Below, in pieces: positions 33,999 to 44,600 of a DNA stretch of 64,000 bases. The DNA comes from Mycolicibacterium holsaticum DSM 44478 = JCM 12374 (lineage in GTDB: Bacteria; Actinomycetota; Actinomycetes; Mycobacteriales; Mycobacteriaceae). How positions within the stretch are numbered: the stretch's first letter is position 1; every line of letters begins with the position of its first letter. The notes beneath the pieces were generated by a model that did no database searches, was not told the origin of the DNA, and saw only the letters and a list, made by a program, of their open reading frames with translations. The stretch covers positions 5,332,001 through 5,396,000 of the forward strand of contig NZ_CP080998.1 of the NCBI RefSeq assembly GCF_019645835.1. Reading direction: 5' to 3'. The position numbers and the translations under genes are program-made.

Positions 33999-35051
33999 TT
34001 AGAACATCTGCCAGTCGGACCCGCCGTCGGGCTGGTTGTACCACCCGCCCTTGGTGTTCTTGATGACGACCGGGTCGCCGCTGCCGAAGTTGTCGTAGAA
34101 CCATGCGGCGTCTTCGGGGCTGAGGTTGATGCAGCCGTGGCTGACGTTGCTGTTGCCCTGGGCACCGACCGACCACGGCGCGCTGTGTACGAAGATGCCC
34201 TGGTTGTCGATTCGGACGGCGTCCTTGACCTTGAGCTTGTAGCCCTGCGGATCGTCGACGGGCACCCCGTAGGTGGAGGAGTCCATCACGATGTCCTTGA
34301 ACTTCTCCAGCACGTAGTAGGTGCCGTTTCTGGTCTCGTAGCCCTTCTTGCCCATCGAGACCGGGAACGTCTTGATCAACTCGCCGTCGCGCATGATCTC
34401 CATCTCTTTGGTGGAGTCGTCGATGGTGGCGACCAGCTGCTCGGGGACGCTGAAGCTGGACTTGGTGCCGCCCGCGTCGATGTTGACGATGGTGCCTGCC
34501 GGCCAGAAGTCCTGGGGCCGCCAGCGCACCTGGGTGTCGCTGGTCCAGTAGAACCGGCCGGGCACCGGCGGGGTGGACGAGATGTGGATCGCGTCCTCGG
34601 CCATCTGGCGGTCGGCGATCGGGCGCTGGAAGTTGATGTAGATCGGCTTGGCGGCGCCGACGATGGACCCGTTCACCGGGTTGAAGGTCGGCGGTGCGAA
34701 CACCGGCTCACCGGTGTAGGGCAGCGGGTTCTGGCCCGCCGGTGTGCCCGCGGGTATCTGCTGCGGTGGGGCGAACGGGTTCGCCGGAAGGAACGGGTTG
34801 GGCGCCGGCGGTGCGGCGACCGGCGCGGGCGGTGCGGCGACCGGCGCCGGCGGGCCGGGCGGCGGCGGGAAGGCCACCGGATCCACCGGTGGGGGCGGCG
34901 GCACCGGGGCGGCCGCCGGGTCAATCGGCGCCGGGGGTGGCGGCGGAAGAGCCGGCTGGGCCAGGGCGGACGGGCTGGCAAGCACCATCCCGCCGACCAA
35001 CCCGGCCGCACAAATCGCGGTGAGCAGTCGATTCAACATCGGCTGCGGCAT
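33999..35051 (-). CDS. L,D-transpeptidase (Rv0192/LdtMt4-like)
   Basis: A 350-residue exported enzyme forming 3-3 cross-links in peptidoglycan. A signal peptide ([23 protein letters not shown]) is followed by a Pro/Ala-rich linker (about 32-110), a bacterial Ig-like domain (about 115-215) and a YkuD domain. The catalytic motif [27 protein letters not shown] stretch lies near residues 288-310, with Cys307 as nucleophile. Start ATG 35051 is favoured by a GGAGG six bases upstream over the internal ATG 35039. The order beside ricR matches Rv0192-Rv0190. It converges on zmp1. Confidence 0.9.
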   Translation of the reverse strand: MPQPMLNRLLTAICAAGLVGGMVLASPSALAQPALPPPPPAPIDPAAAPVPPPPPVDPVAFPPPPGPPAPVAAPPAPVAAPPAPNPFLPANPFAPPQQIPAGTPAGQNPLPYTGEPVFAPPTFNPVNGSIVGAAKPIYINFQRPIADRQMAEDAIHISSTPPVPGRFYWTSDTQVRWRPQDFWPAGTIVNIDAGGTKSSFSVPEQLVATIDDSTKEMEIMRDGELIKTFPVSMGKKGYETRNGTYYVLEKFKDIVMDSSTYGVPVDDPQGYKLKVKDAVRIDNQGIFVHSAPWSVGAQGNSNVSHGCINLSPEDAAWFYDNFGSGDPVVIKNTKGGWYNQPDGGSDWQMF

Positions 35052-35211
35052 ACGTGACCTCCAAGTCGCAGAACTTCCATCCAGTGTGGCACAGCGCCGG
35101 GCATGGCCCCGGGCGTCAGGGAGCCGTCGGACCAGCGCCGATAACCGGATGGAACGCGCTGACCTGCAGTGTTAATCGTTTCCCGGCGCGAAACGTTACG
35201 GCCGAGCGTGA

Positions 35212-35520
35212 TCAGGACCGCACCAGGCGGGCGATGGCCGCCGACGCCTCGGCCAGCTTGGCATCGGCCTGCCCGCCGCCCTCGGCGACCGCCTGGGCCA
35301 CGCAGTGCCCGAGGTGCTCGTCGAGCAGGCCCAGCGCGACCGACTGCAGGGCGCTGTTGACGGCGCTGATCTGGGTCAGCACGTCGATGCAGTACTTGTC
35401 CTCGTCGATCATCTTGGCGATGCCGCGGACCTGGCCCTCGATGCGGCGCAGGCGCTTGGCGTAGTTGTCCTTCTGCGCCGAGTAGCCGTGCGTGGCCACC
35501 TCTGCGGCCTGGTCAGCCAT
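35212..35520 (-). CDS. ricR: RicR-like copper-sensing repressor (CsoR family)
   Basis: A 102-residue all-helical CsoR-family repressor. The Cu(I) ligands are at Cys44, His69 and Cys73, which reproduce the CsoR C-x24-H-x3-C spacing (YCIDVLTQISAVNSAL, then LLDEHLGHC). RRIEGQVRGIAKMI supplies the basic face that contacts DNA. Copper binding releases the repressor from TACCC-N5-GGGTA palindromes. It is the second gene of an operon with the DUF305 gene (8-nt overlap), whose promoter carries such a site, implying autoregulation. The order next to the Rv0192-like gene matches Rv0190 (RicR). Confidence 0.92.
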   Translation of the reverse strand: MADQAAEVATHGYSAQKDNYAKRLRRIEGQVRGIAKMIDEDKYCIDVLTQISAVNSALQSVALGLLDEHLGHCVAQAVAEGGGQADAKLAEASAAIARLVRS

Positions 35521-36133
35521 TTGGCCCTCCGAGCATCTGGCGCATCTGGGTGATCTCGGCCTGCTGGCTGTCGATCATGGTCTGGGCCATGTTCTTCGCG
35601 TCGACGTTTGCCCCGTTGGCGATCTCGGCCTTGGCCATCTCGACCGCGCCCTCGTGGTGGCTGATCATCGACTCCAGCCACAGCGTGTCGAACTCCTCAC
35701 CGCGCAGCGACTCCAGCCTGGCCATGGTGGCCTCGTCGACCATGCCCTGCATGTCGGCGTGATTTGCGTGACCCTCGCCGGTGGCCGTATCGGGGTTCTC
35801 GTTCCACTGCACCAGGAAGACCCGCAACGCCTTGATCTCGGGTTCCTGCGCGCCCGAGATCTGCTGGGCCAGCGCGATCAGTTCGGGGTTCGCGGTCCGA
35901 TCGGGCACCAACGCCGACATGTCGACGGCCTGCTGGTGGTGCGGAATCATGTTGGTGGCAAACGCGACATCATCGGCGTTGTAGCCGGCCGGCTCACCGG
36001 TGATGGCCGGCGCGTCGGGATGCTGATGGTCGGTTTGGCCGTCGGCGGACTCCGACGAAGTGCACGAGGACAGCAACAATGCGGCTGCGAGCGCGGCGAA
36101 CACCGCGACGATCCGGGTGGCGAGAGACGTCAT
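35513..36133 (-). CDS. DUF305 lipoprotein, copper-responsive
   Basis: A 206-residue exported protein with a lipobox (LAAALLLSSC) for lipidation. The mature part is a DUF305 domain in two similar halves. Each starts with a metal-suited pair: NMIPHHQQAVDMSAL in the first and SMISHHEGAVEMAKAEI in the second, and both halves contain further Met and His residues (HANHADMQGM). DUF305 proteins are commonly found with copper-resistance genes. It is first in the operon with ricR and carries a RicR box 16 bp upstream of its ATG. It probably binds copper at the cell surface, by inference. Confidence 0.87.
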   Translation of the reverse strand: MTSLATRIVAVFAALAAALLLSSCTSSESADGQTDHQHPDAPAITGEPAGYNADDVAFATNMIPHHQQAVDMSALVPDRTANPELIALAQQISGAQEPEIKALRVFLVQWNENPDTATGEGHANHADMQGMVDEATMARLESLRGEEFDTLWLESMISHHEGAVEMAKAEIANGANVDAKNMAQTMIDSQQAEITQMRQMLGGPNG

Positions 36134-36149
36134 GCGGCCAGGGTACCTG

Positions 36150-36166
36150 ATACCCCCTCGGGGTAT
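36150..36166. promoter_or_regulatory. RicR box at the DUF305-ricR / ilvD divergent region
   Basis: The palindrome ATACCCCCTCGGGGTAT contains TACCC-N5-GGGTA exactly (36151-36165), the operator described for RicR in M. tuberculosis. It lies 16 bp upstream of the DUF305 ATG and 45 bp upstream of the ilvD start used here. Confidence 0.85.
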
Positions 36167-36210
36167 AAATTCGTTTTGGCGGGATGCCCGCCAGGGGCAT
36201 ACTGAGCGTC

Positions 36211-37935
36211 ATGCCCACAGGTCCTGACCACGAGATCGACCCCACCGAGCCCGATATCAAGCCCCGCAGCCGTGACGTCACCGACGGCCTGGAGAAGGCG
36301 GCCGCCCGCGGGATGCTGCGCGCGGTCGGCATGGGCGACGACGACTGGGTGAAACCCCAGATCGGTGTTGGTTCGTCGTGGAACGAGATCACCCCGTGCA
36401 ACATGTCGCTGCAACGGCTGGCGCAGGCGGTCAAGGCCGGCGTGCACGAGGCCGGCGGATATCCGCTGGAGTTCGGCACCATCTCGGTGTCCGACGGCAT
36501 CTCCATGGGCCATGAAGGCATGCACTTCTCGCTGGTCTCCCGCGAGGTGATCGCGGACAGCGTGGAGACCGTCGTGCAGGCCGAACGCCTCGACGGCACG
36601 GTGCTGCTGGCCGGGTGCGACAAGTCGATTCCCGGCATGCTCATGGCGGCCGCCCGACTCGACCTGGCCAGCGTGTTCTTCTACAACGGCTCGATAATGC
36701 CGGGCGTGGCCAAGTTGACCGACGGTTCCGAAAAGGAAGTGACGATCATCGACGCGTTCGAGGCGGTCGGCGCGTGCGCGCGTGGGCTGATGTCGCGTGA
36801 GGACGTCGACATCATCGAGCGCGCGATCTGCCCCGGCGAGGGCGCCTGCGGCGGCATGTACACCGCCAACACCATGGCGTCGGCCGCTGAGGCGCTGGGC
36901 ATGTCGCTGCCGGGCAGCGCCTCCCCGGTGGCTGTCGACAAGCGCCGCGACGAGTTCGCGCGGAAATCCGGCGAAGCGGTCGTGGAGATGCTGCGGCGCG
37001 GCATCACCGCTCGCGACATCCTCACCAAGGAGGCCTTCGAGAACGCGATCGCGGTGGTGATGGCGTTCGGCGGGTCGACCAACGCGGTGCTGCACCTGTT
37101 GGCGATCGCGCACGAGGCCGACGTGAAACTGTCGCTGGCCGATTTCACCCGCGTCGGGCAGAAGGTGCCCCACCTGGCCGATGTGAAGCCGTTCGGCAGG
37201 CACGTGATGAAGGACGTCGACGAGATCGGCGGTGTGCCGGTGGTGATGAGGGCGCTACTGGACGCCGGTCTGTTGCACGGTGACTGCCTGACCGTCACCG
37301 GTCAGACCATGGCCGAGAACCTGGCCCACATCGAACCGCCGGATCCCGACGGCAAGGTGTTGCGCGCGATGGACAATCCGATCCATCCGACCGGCGGCAT
37401 CACGATCCTGCACGGCTCGCTGGCGCCCGAGGGCGCGGTGGTGAAGTCCGCGGGTTTCGACTCCGATGTGTTCGAAGGCACCGCAAGGGTTTTCGAACGT
37501 GAACGGGCTGCCCTGGATGCGCTCGAGGACGGAACGATCACCGCGGGCGACGTCGTGGTCATCCGATACGAGGGCCCCAAGGGCGGCCCGGGCATGCGCG
37601 AGATGCTCGCCATCACCGGTGCGATCAAGGGCGCCGGTCTCGGCAAGGACGTGCTGCTGATGACCGACGGCCGGTTCTCCGGCGGCACGACCGGGCTGTG
37701 CGTCGGGCACGTCGCCCCCGAGGCGGTCGACGCCGGGCCTATCGCGTTCCTGCGCGACGGTGACCGGATCCGGCTCGATGTCGGCAACGGCACGCTGGAT
37801 GTGCTGGTGGATCCGGCCGAATTCGATTCGCGCAAGGCCGGTTTCGAGCCGTTGCCGCCGGTCTATACCACCGGGGTGCTGGCCAAGTACACCAAGCTGG
37901 TGGGTTCGGCGGCCATCGGGGCGGTCTGCGGCTGA
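36211..37935 (+). CDS. ilvD: dihydroxy-acid dehydratase
   Basis: A 574-residue Fe-S enzyme that dehydrates 2,3-dihydroxy acids in valine, leucine and isoleucine synthesis. The cluster cysteines appear in [22 protein letters not shown] and [17 protein letters not shown]. The Ser/Lys end region is [22 protein letters not shown] 36211 ([11 protein letters not shown]) is chosen because the conserved region [13 protein letters not shown] then begins at the usual place; ATG 36184 is in frame but close to the RicR box. Fe-S dehydratases are prime targets of copper toxicity, so the shared divergent region with the copper operon is notable. Rv0189c is the counterpart. Confidence 0.97.
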   Translation: MPTGPDHEIDPTEPDIKPRSRDVTDGLEKAAARGMLRAVGMGDDDWVKPQIGVGSSWNEITPCNMSLQRLAQAVKAGVHEAGGYPLEFGTISVSDGISMGHEGMHFSLVSREVIADSVETVVQAERLDGTVLLAGCDKSIPGMLMAAARLDLASVFFYNGSIMPGVAKLTDGSEKEVTIIDAFEAVGACARGLMSREDVDIIERAICPGEGACGGMYTANTMASAAEALGMSLPGSASPVAVDKRRDEFARKSGEAVVEMLRRGITARDILTKEAFENAIAVVMAFGGSTNAVLHLLAIAHEADVKLSLADFTRVGQKVPHLADVKPFGRHVMKDVDEIGGVPVVMRALLDAGLLHGDCLTVTGQTMAENLAHIEPPDPDGKVLRAMDNPIHPTGGITILHGSLAPEGAVVKSAGFDSDVFEGTARVFERERAALDALEDGTITAGDVVVIRYEGPKGGPGMREMLAITGAIKGAGLGKDVLLMTDGRFSGGTTGLCVGHVAPEAVDAGPIAFLRDGDRIRLDVGNGTLDVLVDPAEFDSRKAGFEPLPPVYTTGVLAKYTKLVGSAAIGAVCG

Positions 37936-37974
37936 CACCGGTGCGTCTACCCCAAATTCAACCGGCCGCCGGGG

Positions 37975-38496
37975 TCAGCGCGGTTGCGGCGGGTCGACCG
38001 GGTTGAGCGCGATCGGCAGCCAGTAGGTGCCCGGCCCCTCACCGGGACAGCCGGGTCCAGCGACGGTGAATGTCCGCTCACCGGTGAAGCTTCCGTTCCC
38101 GACCGGCCGTAAGAAATCCGACCGGAACGACGGCACCGTTTCACCGTCGCCGCCCGCGCCACAGTGGAACGGGTAGTCGCCGCTGGACTCCCACCGGTCG
38201 TTGTTCCACGTATAGGTGTAAAGCGCTGGCGCATTCGGGTTCTCGGCCAGGTCGGTTTCGCGCATCCAGTCCACGACGCAGCCGGTCACATCGCAGGTCG
38301 TGGTGAACAGGCCCAGCTGCACCGCGGGATCCGAGGGTGTCGTCATCCCGTTGAACGTCTGGCGCGAATGGTCCAGCGTCGCGTCGTAGTACCCGTACAT
38401 CGGTGCGGGCTGCGCGCGGTCCGCGGCCGCCGTCGGCGCGAAGAGCAGCGCTACGCATCCGGTTGTGGCAGTGATCGACAGCACCTTGGACACCAT
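37975..38496 (-). CDS. secreted protein of unknown function
   Basis: A 173-residue exported protein. A signal peptide (SITATTGCVALLFAPTAAA) with cleavage near AAADRA precedes a mature domain with four Cys (TTTCDVTGCVVDW, PFHCGAGG, GPGCPGEGP) and aromatic-rich strands (MYGYYDATLDHSRQTFNG). I do not recognise a named family; similar short secreted proteins occur across mycobacteria. AAGGAG stands upstream of ATG 38496. It converges on ilvD with a 39-nt gap. The cysteines suggest disulfide-bonded beta structure. Confidence 0.75.
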   Translation of the reverse strand: MVSKVLSITATTGCVALLFAPTAAADRAQPAPMYGYYDATLDHSRQTFNGMTTPSDPAVQLGLFTTTCDVTGCVVDWMRETDLAENPNAPALYTYTWNNDRWESSGDYPFHCGAGGDGETVPSFRSDFLRPVGNGSFTGERTFTVAGPGCPGEGPGTYWLPIALNPVDPPQPR

Positions 38497-38596
38497 CGCA
38501 GGCTCCTTCCGACGGGAAAGCCCTCGGCGACCGAGAAGCTTTGTATGCGGTGGATAGCACAGCGGCGCCGTCCACGGTCGCAGAATCACACGTGAC

Positions 38597-39259
38597 CTAT
38601 GTGACAACGGCGATCGCGAAGCCGTCCCAGCCCTTGGCGCCGACGGTCTGGATCGCCGCGGCGTCCAGTCGGGGGTGTTCGCCCATCATCTCGAGCATGT
38701 CGCGAACGGCCTTGGCCTGCGCGTCGTCGGGTGCGGGGTCGAGCACGCGGCCGAACCGGGCGATGTTGTCCACCACGATGATCGCGCCGGGGCGGCTGAG
38801 CGTGATCGCCCATTCGACGTAGGCGACGTTGTTCTCCTTGTCGGCGTCGATGAACACCATGTCGAACGTCTCGTCGCGGGCAGCCAGGCTGGGCAGCGTG
38901 TCCAGCGCGGCGCCGACGACGATCTCGACCCGGTCGGCCACCCCCGCGCGGGCCAGGTTCTCCCGCGCCACCTCGGCGTGTGCCGGCTCGTACTCGAGCG
39001 TGACGACGCGTCCGCCCGGGCCGACGCCGCGCGCCAGGTTGATGGTGCTGTAGCCGGCCAGGGTGCCGATTTCCAGGACGCGGCTGGCCCGCGTGGCCGT
39101 CGCGAGCAGGTACAGCAGCTTCCCGTGCTGCGCCGACACCTCGATGGAGGGCATGCCCGCGGCCGGCGCCGACTCGCGCGCCGCGGCCAGCGCGGCGTCT
39201 TCGGTGTGCAGCACGCGGGTGAACAGTTCGTCGAGCGCTTTGGGTTCGGGCTCTGCCAC
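38597..39259 (-). CDS. SAM-dependent O-methyltransferase (Rv0187-like, COMT type)
   Basis: A 220-residue class I methyltransferase of the catechol/caffeoyl-CoA O-methyltransferase group. The motifs are VLEIGTLAGYSTINLARG (SAM motif I), VVTLEYEPAHAEVARENL, and FDMVFIDADKENNVAYVEWA, with metal ligands expected in IDADK and VVDNIARFGRV. Such enzymes methylate catechol-like hydroxyls with Mg2+ or Mn2+. It starts with GTG 39259. It matches Rv0187, which neighbours ilvD in M. tuberculosis. The natural substrate is unknown. Confidence 0.88.
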   Translation of the reverse strand: MAEPEPKALDELFTRVLHTEDAALAAARESAPAAGMPSIEVSAQHGKLLYLLATATRASRVLEIGTLAGYSTINLARGVGPGGRVVTLEYEPAHAEVARENLARAGVADRVEIVVGAALDTLPSLAARDETFDMVFIDADKENNVAYVEWAITLSRPGAIIVVDNIARFGRVLDPAPDDAQAKAVRDMLEMMGEHPRLDAAAIQTVGAKGWDGFAIAVVT

Positions 39260-39289
39260 CAGACCGACGTTAGCCGATGCGCGACGGCA

Positions 39290-40126
39290 TCAGGGCGTGA
39301 GGAAGACGTCGTTGAGCGTCACGGTGCGCAGCTTGCGCGCGCGGATGATGTCGACCAACTGCCCGTAGACCTGCGTGACGGGTTCGTGGTTGAGGTGTCC
39401 GATCACGATGGCCTGCGGGTGAAAGTAGCGGTCGGCCATCTTCACCACTTCGCTTGCGGGTATCCACACGTGGTCCTCCAGCGTGCCCGACCACAATGTG
39501 TCGACGGTGTAGCCGAGGTCGGCGGCCACCGTGTCGACGTGCGGGTTGTGCGCGCCGTACGGCGGCCGGAAGTACGGTCGCGCGTCGATACCGTATGTCT
39601 TCCACAAGAAGTCGTGGTTGTGCCGGAACTCCTCTGCGACTTCGATCAACGGCATCTTGGTCAGGTCCGGATGCCGCCAGGTGTGGTTGGCCAACTGGAT
39701 CTGGCCGTCGTCGACGAGCGGCCGCAGCAGTTCGGCGTGTTCGGTCCACGACCGGTACACGCCGTTGACGAAGTACGTCAGCCGGAGGCCGGTGTCCTTG
39801 GCCAGCTGGGTGTATGCCCGCACCACGTCGCTGCTGACCCCGTCATCGACGGTGAGCGCCAGCAGGTCACCGCCGCCGGGCAGATTGCTGAGCACCCCGG
39901 GCGCCAGCGGGATCCGCGCCGCCGGCGGCGGTGGCGGCAGCAACGCGGCGGGTACGGCCGCCGCAGGGACGGGCGCCTCGGCGGCGGCGCCGGCCACCTG
40001 CGATCGTCCGGTGAACGAACACCGACTGATGCCGACCGCGCCGAGGCTGGCAACGGACAGGGCCGCGATGAAGTGACGCCGGTTGAGCTCTGCCCCGGCG
40101 CCGGGAATTCGGTAGCGGCCGCCCAT
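39290..40126 (-). CDS. polysaccharide deacetylase (NodB domain), Tat-exported
   Basis: About 278 residues. An N-terminal Tat signal (NRRHFIAALSVASLGAVG) is followed by a Pro/Ala-rich linker and a NodB domain from about residue 90. The catalytic motifs are LALTVDDGVSSD (motif 1, TxDDG), LANHTWRHPDL (motif 2, H-x3-H metal ligands) and FRPPYGAHNP (motif 3). IVIGHLNHEP and TLNDVFL close the fold. It would deacetylate N-acetylated or O-acetylated cell-wall sugars. ATG 40126 is used; GTG 40132 is an alternative, and neither has a clear ribosome-binding site. Confidence 0.88.
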   Translation of the reverse strand: MGGRYRIPGAGAELNRRHFIAALSVASLGAVGISRCSFTGRSQVAGAAAEAPVPAAAVPAALLPPPPPAARIPLAPGVLSNLPGGGDLLALTVDDGVSSDVVRAYTQLAKDTGLRLTYFVNGVYRSWTEHAELLRPLVDDGQIQLANHTWRHPDLTKMPLIEVAEEFRHNHDFLWKTYGIDARPYFRPPYGAHNPHVDTVAADLGYTVDTLWSGTLEDHVWIPASEVVKMADRYFHPQAIVIGHLNHEPVTQVYGQLVDIIRARKLRTVTLNDVFLTP

Positions 40127-40212
40127 CGCCACTACTGTCCCGCGAGCCGGCGCAGAAACGTCTCATTGCGCGGCGTGTCGCAACTTTCTGCGACGGTTCG
40201 CCGGCTGTACCG

Positions 40213-41679
40213 CTAGCGCTGCGGAACGGCGGTCGGCTTGATCGGCTCCGGCAGGGCGGTCTGCCCCATCAGGTAGCGGTCGACCCCGGCCGCGGCGGCG
40301 CGGCCCTCGGCGATCGCCCAGACGATCAACGACTGGCCGCGACCCATGTCGCCGGCCACGAACACCCCGGGCACCGAGGTGGCGTAGTTGGCGTCGCGCG
40401 CGACGTTTCCGCGGTCGGTGATCTCCACGCTCAGGTCGTTGAGCAGCCCGTCGCGCTGCGGCCCGAGGAAGCCCATGGCCAGCAGCACCAGGTCGGCGTC
40501 CAGCGTGAACTCCGAACCGTCGATCTTGACGAACTTGCCGCCCTCGTTGCGGACCTCGTGGCCGCGCAGCCCGGTCACCCGGCCGTCGCTGCCGACGAAC
40601 TCCTCGGTGTTGACCGAGTACACCCGCTCGCCGCCCTCCTCGTGCGCCGACGACACCCGGAACATCAGCGGGTAGACCGGCCACGGGGTGGACTCGGCGC
40701 GGGTGTCCGGCGGCCGGGGCATGATCTCGAACTGGTGCACGCTGGCCGCCCCTTGCCGGTGCGCGGTGCCCAGGCAGTCGGCGCCGGTGTCACCGCCGCC
40801 GATGATGACGACCTTCTTGCCCTTCGCGGTGATCGGCGGCTCCCCGTCCGGACCCGTCACGGGGTCGCCGTGCTGCACGCGGTTGGCCCACGGCAGGTAC
40901 TCCATCGCCTGGTGGATGCCGTCGAGGTCACGGCCGGTGATCGGCAGGTCCCGCCATACCGTGGCGCCGCCGGCCAGTACGACCGCGTCGAAGTCCTTGC
41001 GCAGCTGCTGGGCGGTGATGTCCACCCCGACGTTGACGCCGGTGCGGAACTGGGTGCCTTCGACGGTCATCTGCTCGAGACGACGGTCGATGTGGCGCTT
41101 TTCCATCTTGAATTCGGGGATGCCGTAGCGCAGCAGGCCGCCGATGCGGTCGTCGCGCTCGAACACCGTCACGGTGTGCCCGGCCCGGGTGAGCTGCTGG
41201 GCGGCGGCCAGACCGGCCGGGCCGGAGCCGACGACGGCGACGGACTTGCCGGTGCGCACCACCGGCGGCAGCGGCACCACCCAGCCCTCTTCGAAGGCCC
41301 TGTCGATGATCTCGACCTCGACCTGTTTGATGGTCACCGGATCCTGGTTGATGCCAAGCACGCACGAGCCTTCGCACGGCGCTGGGCACAGCCGCCCGGT
41401 GAACTCCGGGAAGTTGTTGGTGGCGTGCAGCCGCTCGTAGGCGTCGTGCCAGCGGCCGGTGCGGACCAGGTCGTTCCACTCGGGGATCAGGTTGCCCAGC
41501 GGACAGCCGTTGTGGCAGAACGGGATACCGCAGTCCATGCAGCGCGCCGCCTGCTTACGCAGCGTGTCTTCGGGGAAGTCTTCGTAGACCTCTTTCCAGT
41601 CTTGCAGGCGCAGCGGGACCGGCCGTCGCGGCGGGGTCTCGCGATGGGTGTACTTGAGGAAGCCGCGCGGATCAGCCAC
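40213..41679 (-). CDS. gltD: glutamate synthase (NADPH) small subunit
   Basis: A 488-residue subunit that passes NADPH electrons via FAD and Fe-S clusters to GltB. N-terminal Cys motifs [17 protein letters not shown] and CPAPCEGSC bind [4Fe-4S] clusters. FAD binding is at [17 protein letters not shown] and NADPH binding at [16 protein letters not shown], and the C-terminal FAD segment [14 protein letters not shown] is intact. The GTG start at 41679 overlaps gltB by 8 nt, giving 488 residues, the length I recall for M. tuberculosis GltD. Together they make glutamate from 2-oxoglutarate and glutamine. Confidence 0.96.
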   Translation of the reverse strand: MADPRGFLKYTHRETPPRRPVPLRLQDWKEVYEDFPEDTLRKQAARCMDCGIPFCHNGCPLGNLIPEWNDLVRTGRWHDAYERLHATNNFPEFTGRLCPAPCEGSCVLGINQDPVTIKQVEVEIIDRAFEEGWVVPLPPVVRTGKSVAVVGSGPAGLAAAQQLTRAGHTVTVFERDDRIGGLLRYGIPEFKMEKRHIDRRLEQMTVEGTQFRTGVNVGVDITAQQLRKDFDAVVLAGGATVWRDLPITGRDLDGIHQAMEYLPWANRVQHGDPVTGPDGEPPITAKGKKVVIIGGGDTGADCLGTAHRQGAASVHQFEIMPRPPDTRAESTPWPVYPLMFRVSSAHEEGGERVYSVNTEEFVGSDGRVTGLRGHEVRNEGGKFVKIDGSEFTLDADLVLLAMGFLGPQRDGLLNDLSVEITDRGNVARDANYATSVPGVFVAGDMGRGQSLIVWAIAEGRAAAAGVDRYLMGQTALPEPIKPTAVPQR

Positions 41680-44600
41680 CTGCGGCCGCCATGATCGCTT
41701 CGGAAATTCCGTTCTCGTCAGCGCCGGTCCGTTCGGCGTCGGCGATGGCTTCCAGCACCCGCCGGTAATCACGGGGCATCACTTTGGTGAAGTGCTTCAC
41801 GTTAGTGCTCCAGTCGTCGAGAATTCGTTGCCCGACAGCGGAATCGGTTGCGTCCACATGCGCGCCGATCATGTCCTGCAGCCAGGCCAGATCCTCGTCG
41901 TCGAGGTCCTCGAGTTCCACCATCTCGGCGTTGAGATTCTGCGGCAGCCTGCCGTCGGGGTCGTAGACGTAGGCGATGCCACCGGACATACCCGCCGCGA
42001 AGTTGCGGCCGGTCGGGCCGAGGATGGCGATCTTGCCGCCGGTCATGTACTCGCAGCCATGGTCACCGACGCCTTCGACGACCGCGTGGGCGCCAGAGTT
42101 ACGCACCGCGAACCGCTCCCCCACCTGCCCGCGCAGAAACGCCTGCCCGGTGGTGGCGCCGAACAGGATCACGTTGCCCGCGATGATGTTGTCTTCGGCG
42201 ACGTAGTCGGCGGGCGCGTCATCGGATGGCCGCACGACGATCCGGCCGCCCGAAAGGCCCTTGCCGACATAGTCGTTGGCGTCGCCGTACACCCGCAGCG
42301 TGATGCCTTGCGGCAGGAACGCACCGAAGCTGTTGCCCGCCGACCCGTCGAACGTGATGTCGATGGTGCCGTCGGGAAGCCCCTGCCCGCCATAGGCTTT
42401 GGTCACCTCGTGGCCGAGCATGGTGCCGACCGTGCGGTTGACGTTGGCGATCGTAGTAGAAAAACGAACGGGTGAACCGGCATCTAAGGCCTCCCGGCAC
42501 ATCACGATCAGCTGCTGGTCCAGCGCCTTGTCCAGGCCGTGGTCCTGACGTGAGCTGCAGTACAGGTCCTGGTTCATGAACGCCGACTCGGGCTGGTGAA
42601 GCACCGGGTCCAGGTCGAGCTTGTGGGCCTTCCAGTGCTCGGCGGCCTTCGTGGTGTCCAGCGCCTCCACCTGGCCGACCATCTCGTTGACGGTGCGGAA
42701 GCCCAGTTGCGCCATCAACTCGCGCACTTCCTCGGCGATGAACAGGAAGAAGTTCTCGACGAACTCGGGCTTGCCGGTGAAGCGCTGGCGCAGCAGGGGG
42801 TTCTGCGTCGCCACCCCGACCGGGCAGGTGTCGAGGTGACACACCCGCATCATGATGCACCCCGACACCACCAACGGTGCGGTGGCGAAGCCGAACTCCT
42901 CGGCGCCCAGCAGTGCGGCGACCACCACGTCGCGGCCGGTCTTGAGTTGGCCATCGACCTGGACCACGATGCGGTCGCGAAGACCGTTGAGCAGCAACGT
43001 CTGCTGCGTCTCGGCCAGACCGAGCTCCCACGGCGCACCCGCGTGCTTCATCGACGTCAGCGGTGTCGCGCCGGTGCCGCCGTCGTGCCCGGAGATCAGC
43101 ACCACGTCGGCGTGCGCCTTCGAGACACCCGCGGCGACCGTGCCGACACCGGCCTCGCTGACCAGTTTGACGTGCACGCGGGCCTGCGGGTTGGCGTTCT
43201 TGAGGTCGTGGATCAACTGTGCCAGATCCTCGATCGAGTAGATGTCGTGGTGTGGCGGCGGTGAAATCAGCCCCACGCCCGGGGTGGAGTGCCGCACCTC
43301 GGCCACCCACGGATACACCTTGTTGCCCGGAAGCTGGCCGCCCTCACCGGGTTTGGCGCCCTGGGCCATCTTGATCTGGATGTCGGTGCAGTTGGTCAGG
43401 TAGTGGCTGGTGACGCCGAACCGGCCGGAGGCTACCTGCTTGATCGCGCTGCGCCGCCAGTCACCGTTCTCGTCGGGGTCGAACCGGCCGACGTGCTCGC
43501 CGCCCTCACCTGAGTTCGACCGGCCGCCAAGGCGGTTCATCGCGATCGCGAGGGTTTCGTGCGCTTCGGCGGAGATCGACCCGTAGCTCATCGCACCGGT
43601 CGAGAAGCGCTTGACGATCTCGCTGGCCGGCTCCACCTCGTCGAGGGAAATGGCCGCACGCCCGGTATCTTTGGAGTCTTTGAACTTGATCAGCCCGCGC
43701 AGCGAGGCCATCCGCTCGCTCTGGTCGTCGACCAGCTTGGTGTACTCCTTGAAGATCGAGTACTGGCCGGTGCGCGTGGAGTGCTGCAGCTTGAACACCG
43801 TGTCGGGGTTGAACAGGTGGTACTCGCCCTCGCGCCGCCACTGGTACTCGCCGCCGACCTCGAGTTCGCGGTGCGCCCATTCGGTGGGCTGGTCCAGGTA
43901 GGCCAGCCGGTGGCGGGCGGCGACGTCCTCGGCGATGTCGTCGAGGCCGATGCCACCGATCGGACACGTCAGCCCGGTGAAGTACTCGTCGAGCACCTGC
44001 TGGCTGATGCCGATGGCCTGGAACAGCTGCGCACCGGTGTAGGAGGCCAGCGTCGAGATGCCCATCTTGGACATCACCTTCAGCACGCCCTTGCCCGCGG
44101 CCTTGACGTAGTTGGCCAGCGCCTTGTCGCGGTCCAGCCCGTTCAGCGCACCGCGGTCGATCATGTCTTCGATCGACTCGAACGCCATGTACGGGTTGAT
44201 CGCGGCGGCGCCGAAGCCGACCAGGCAGGCCATGTGATGGACCTCGCGCGCGTCACCGGTCTCGACCACCAAGCCGACCTGGGTGCGGGTGCGGTCACGC
44301 ACCAGGTGGTGGTGTACGGCGGCGACGGCCAGCAGCGACGGAATCGGCGCCATCTGCTCGTTGGACTCGCGGTCGGACAGCACGATGATGCGCGCACCGT
44401 CCCGGATGGCCGCTGACACCTTGGCGCGGACGTTGTCCAGCGCTTCCTTGAGGCCCTGCCCACCCCGGTTCACCGGGTACAAACATCGCACCAACGCGGT
44501 GGACAGGCCGTGTCGGCGACCGTCGATCTCCTGGTCGGGGTCGAGGTTGACCAGCTTGGCCAGCTCGTGGTTGCGGATGATCGGCTGTGAGAGCACGATC

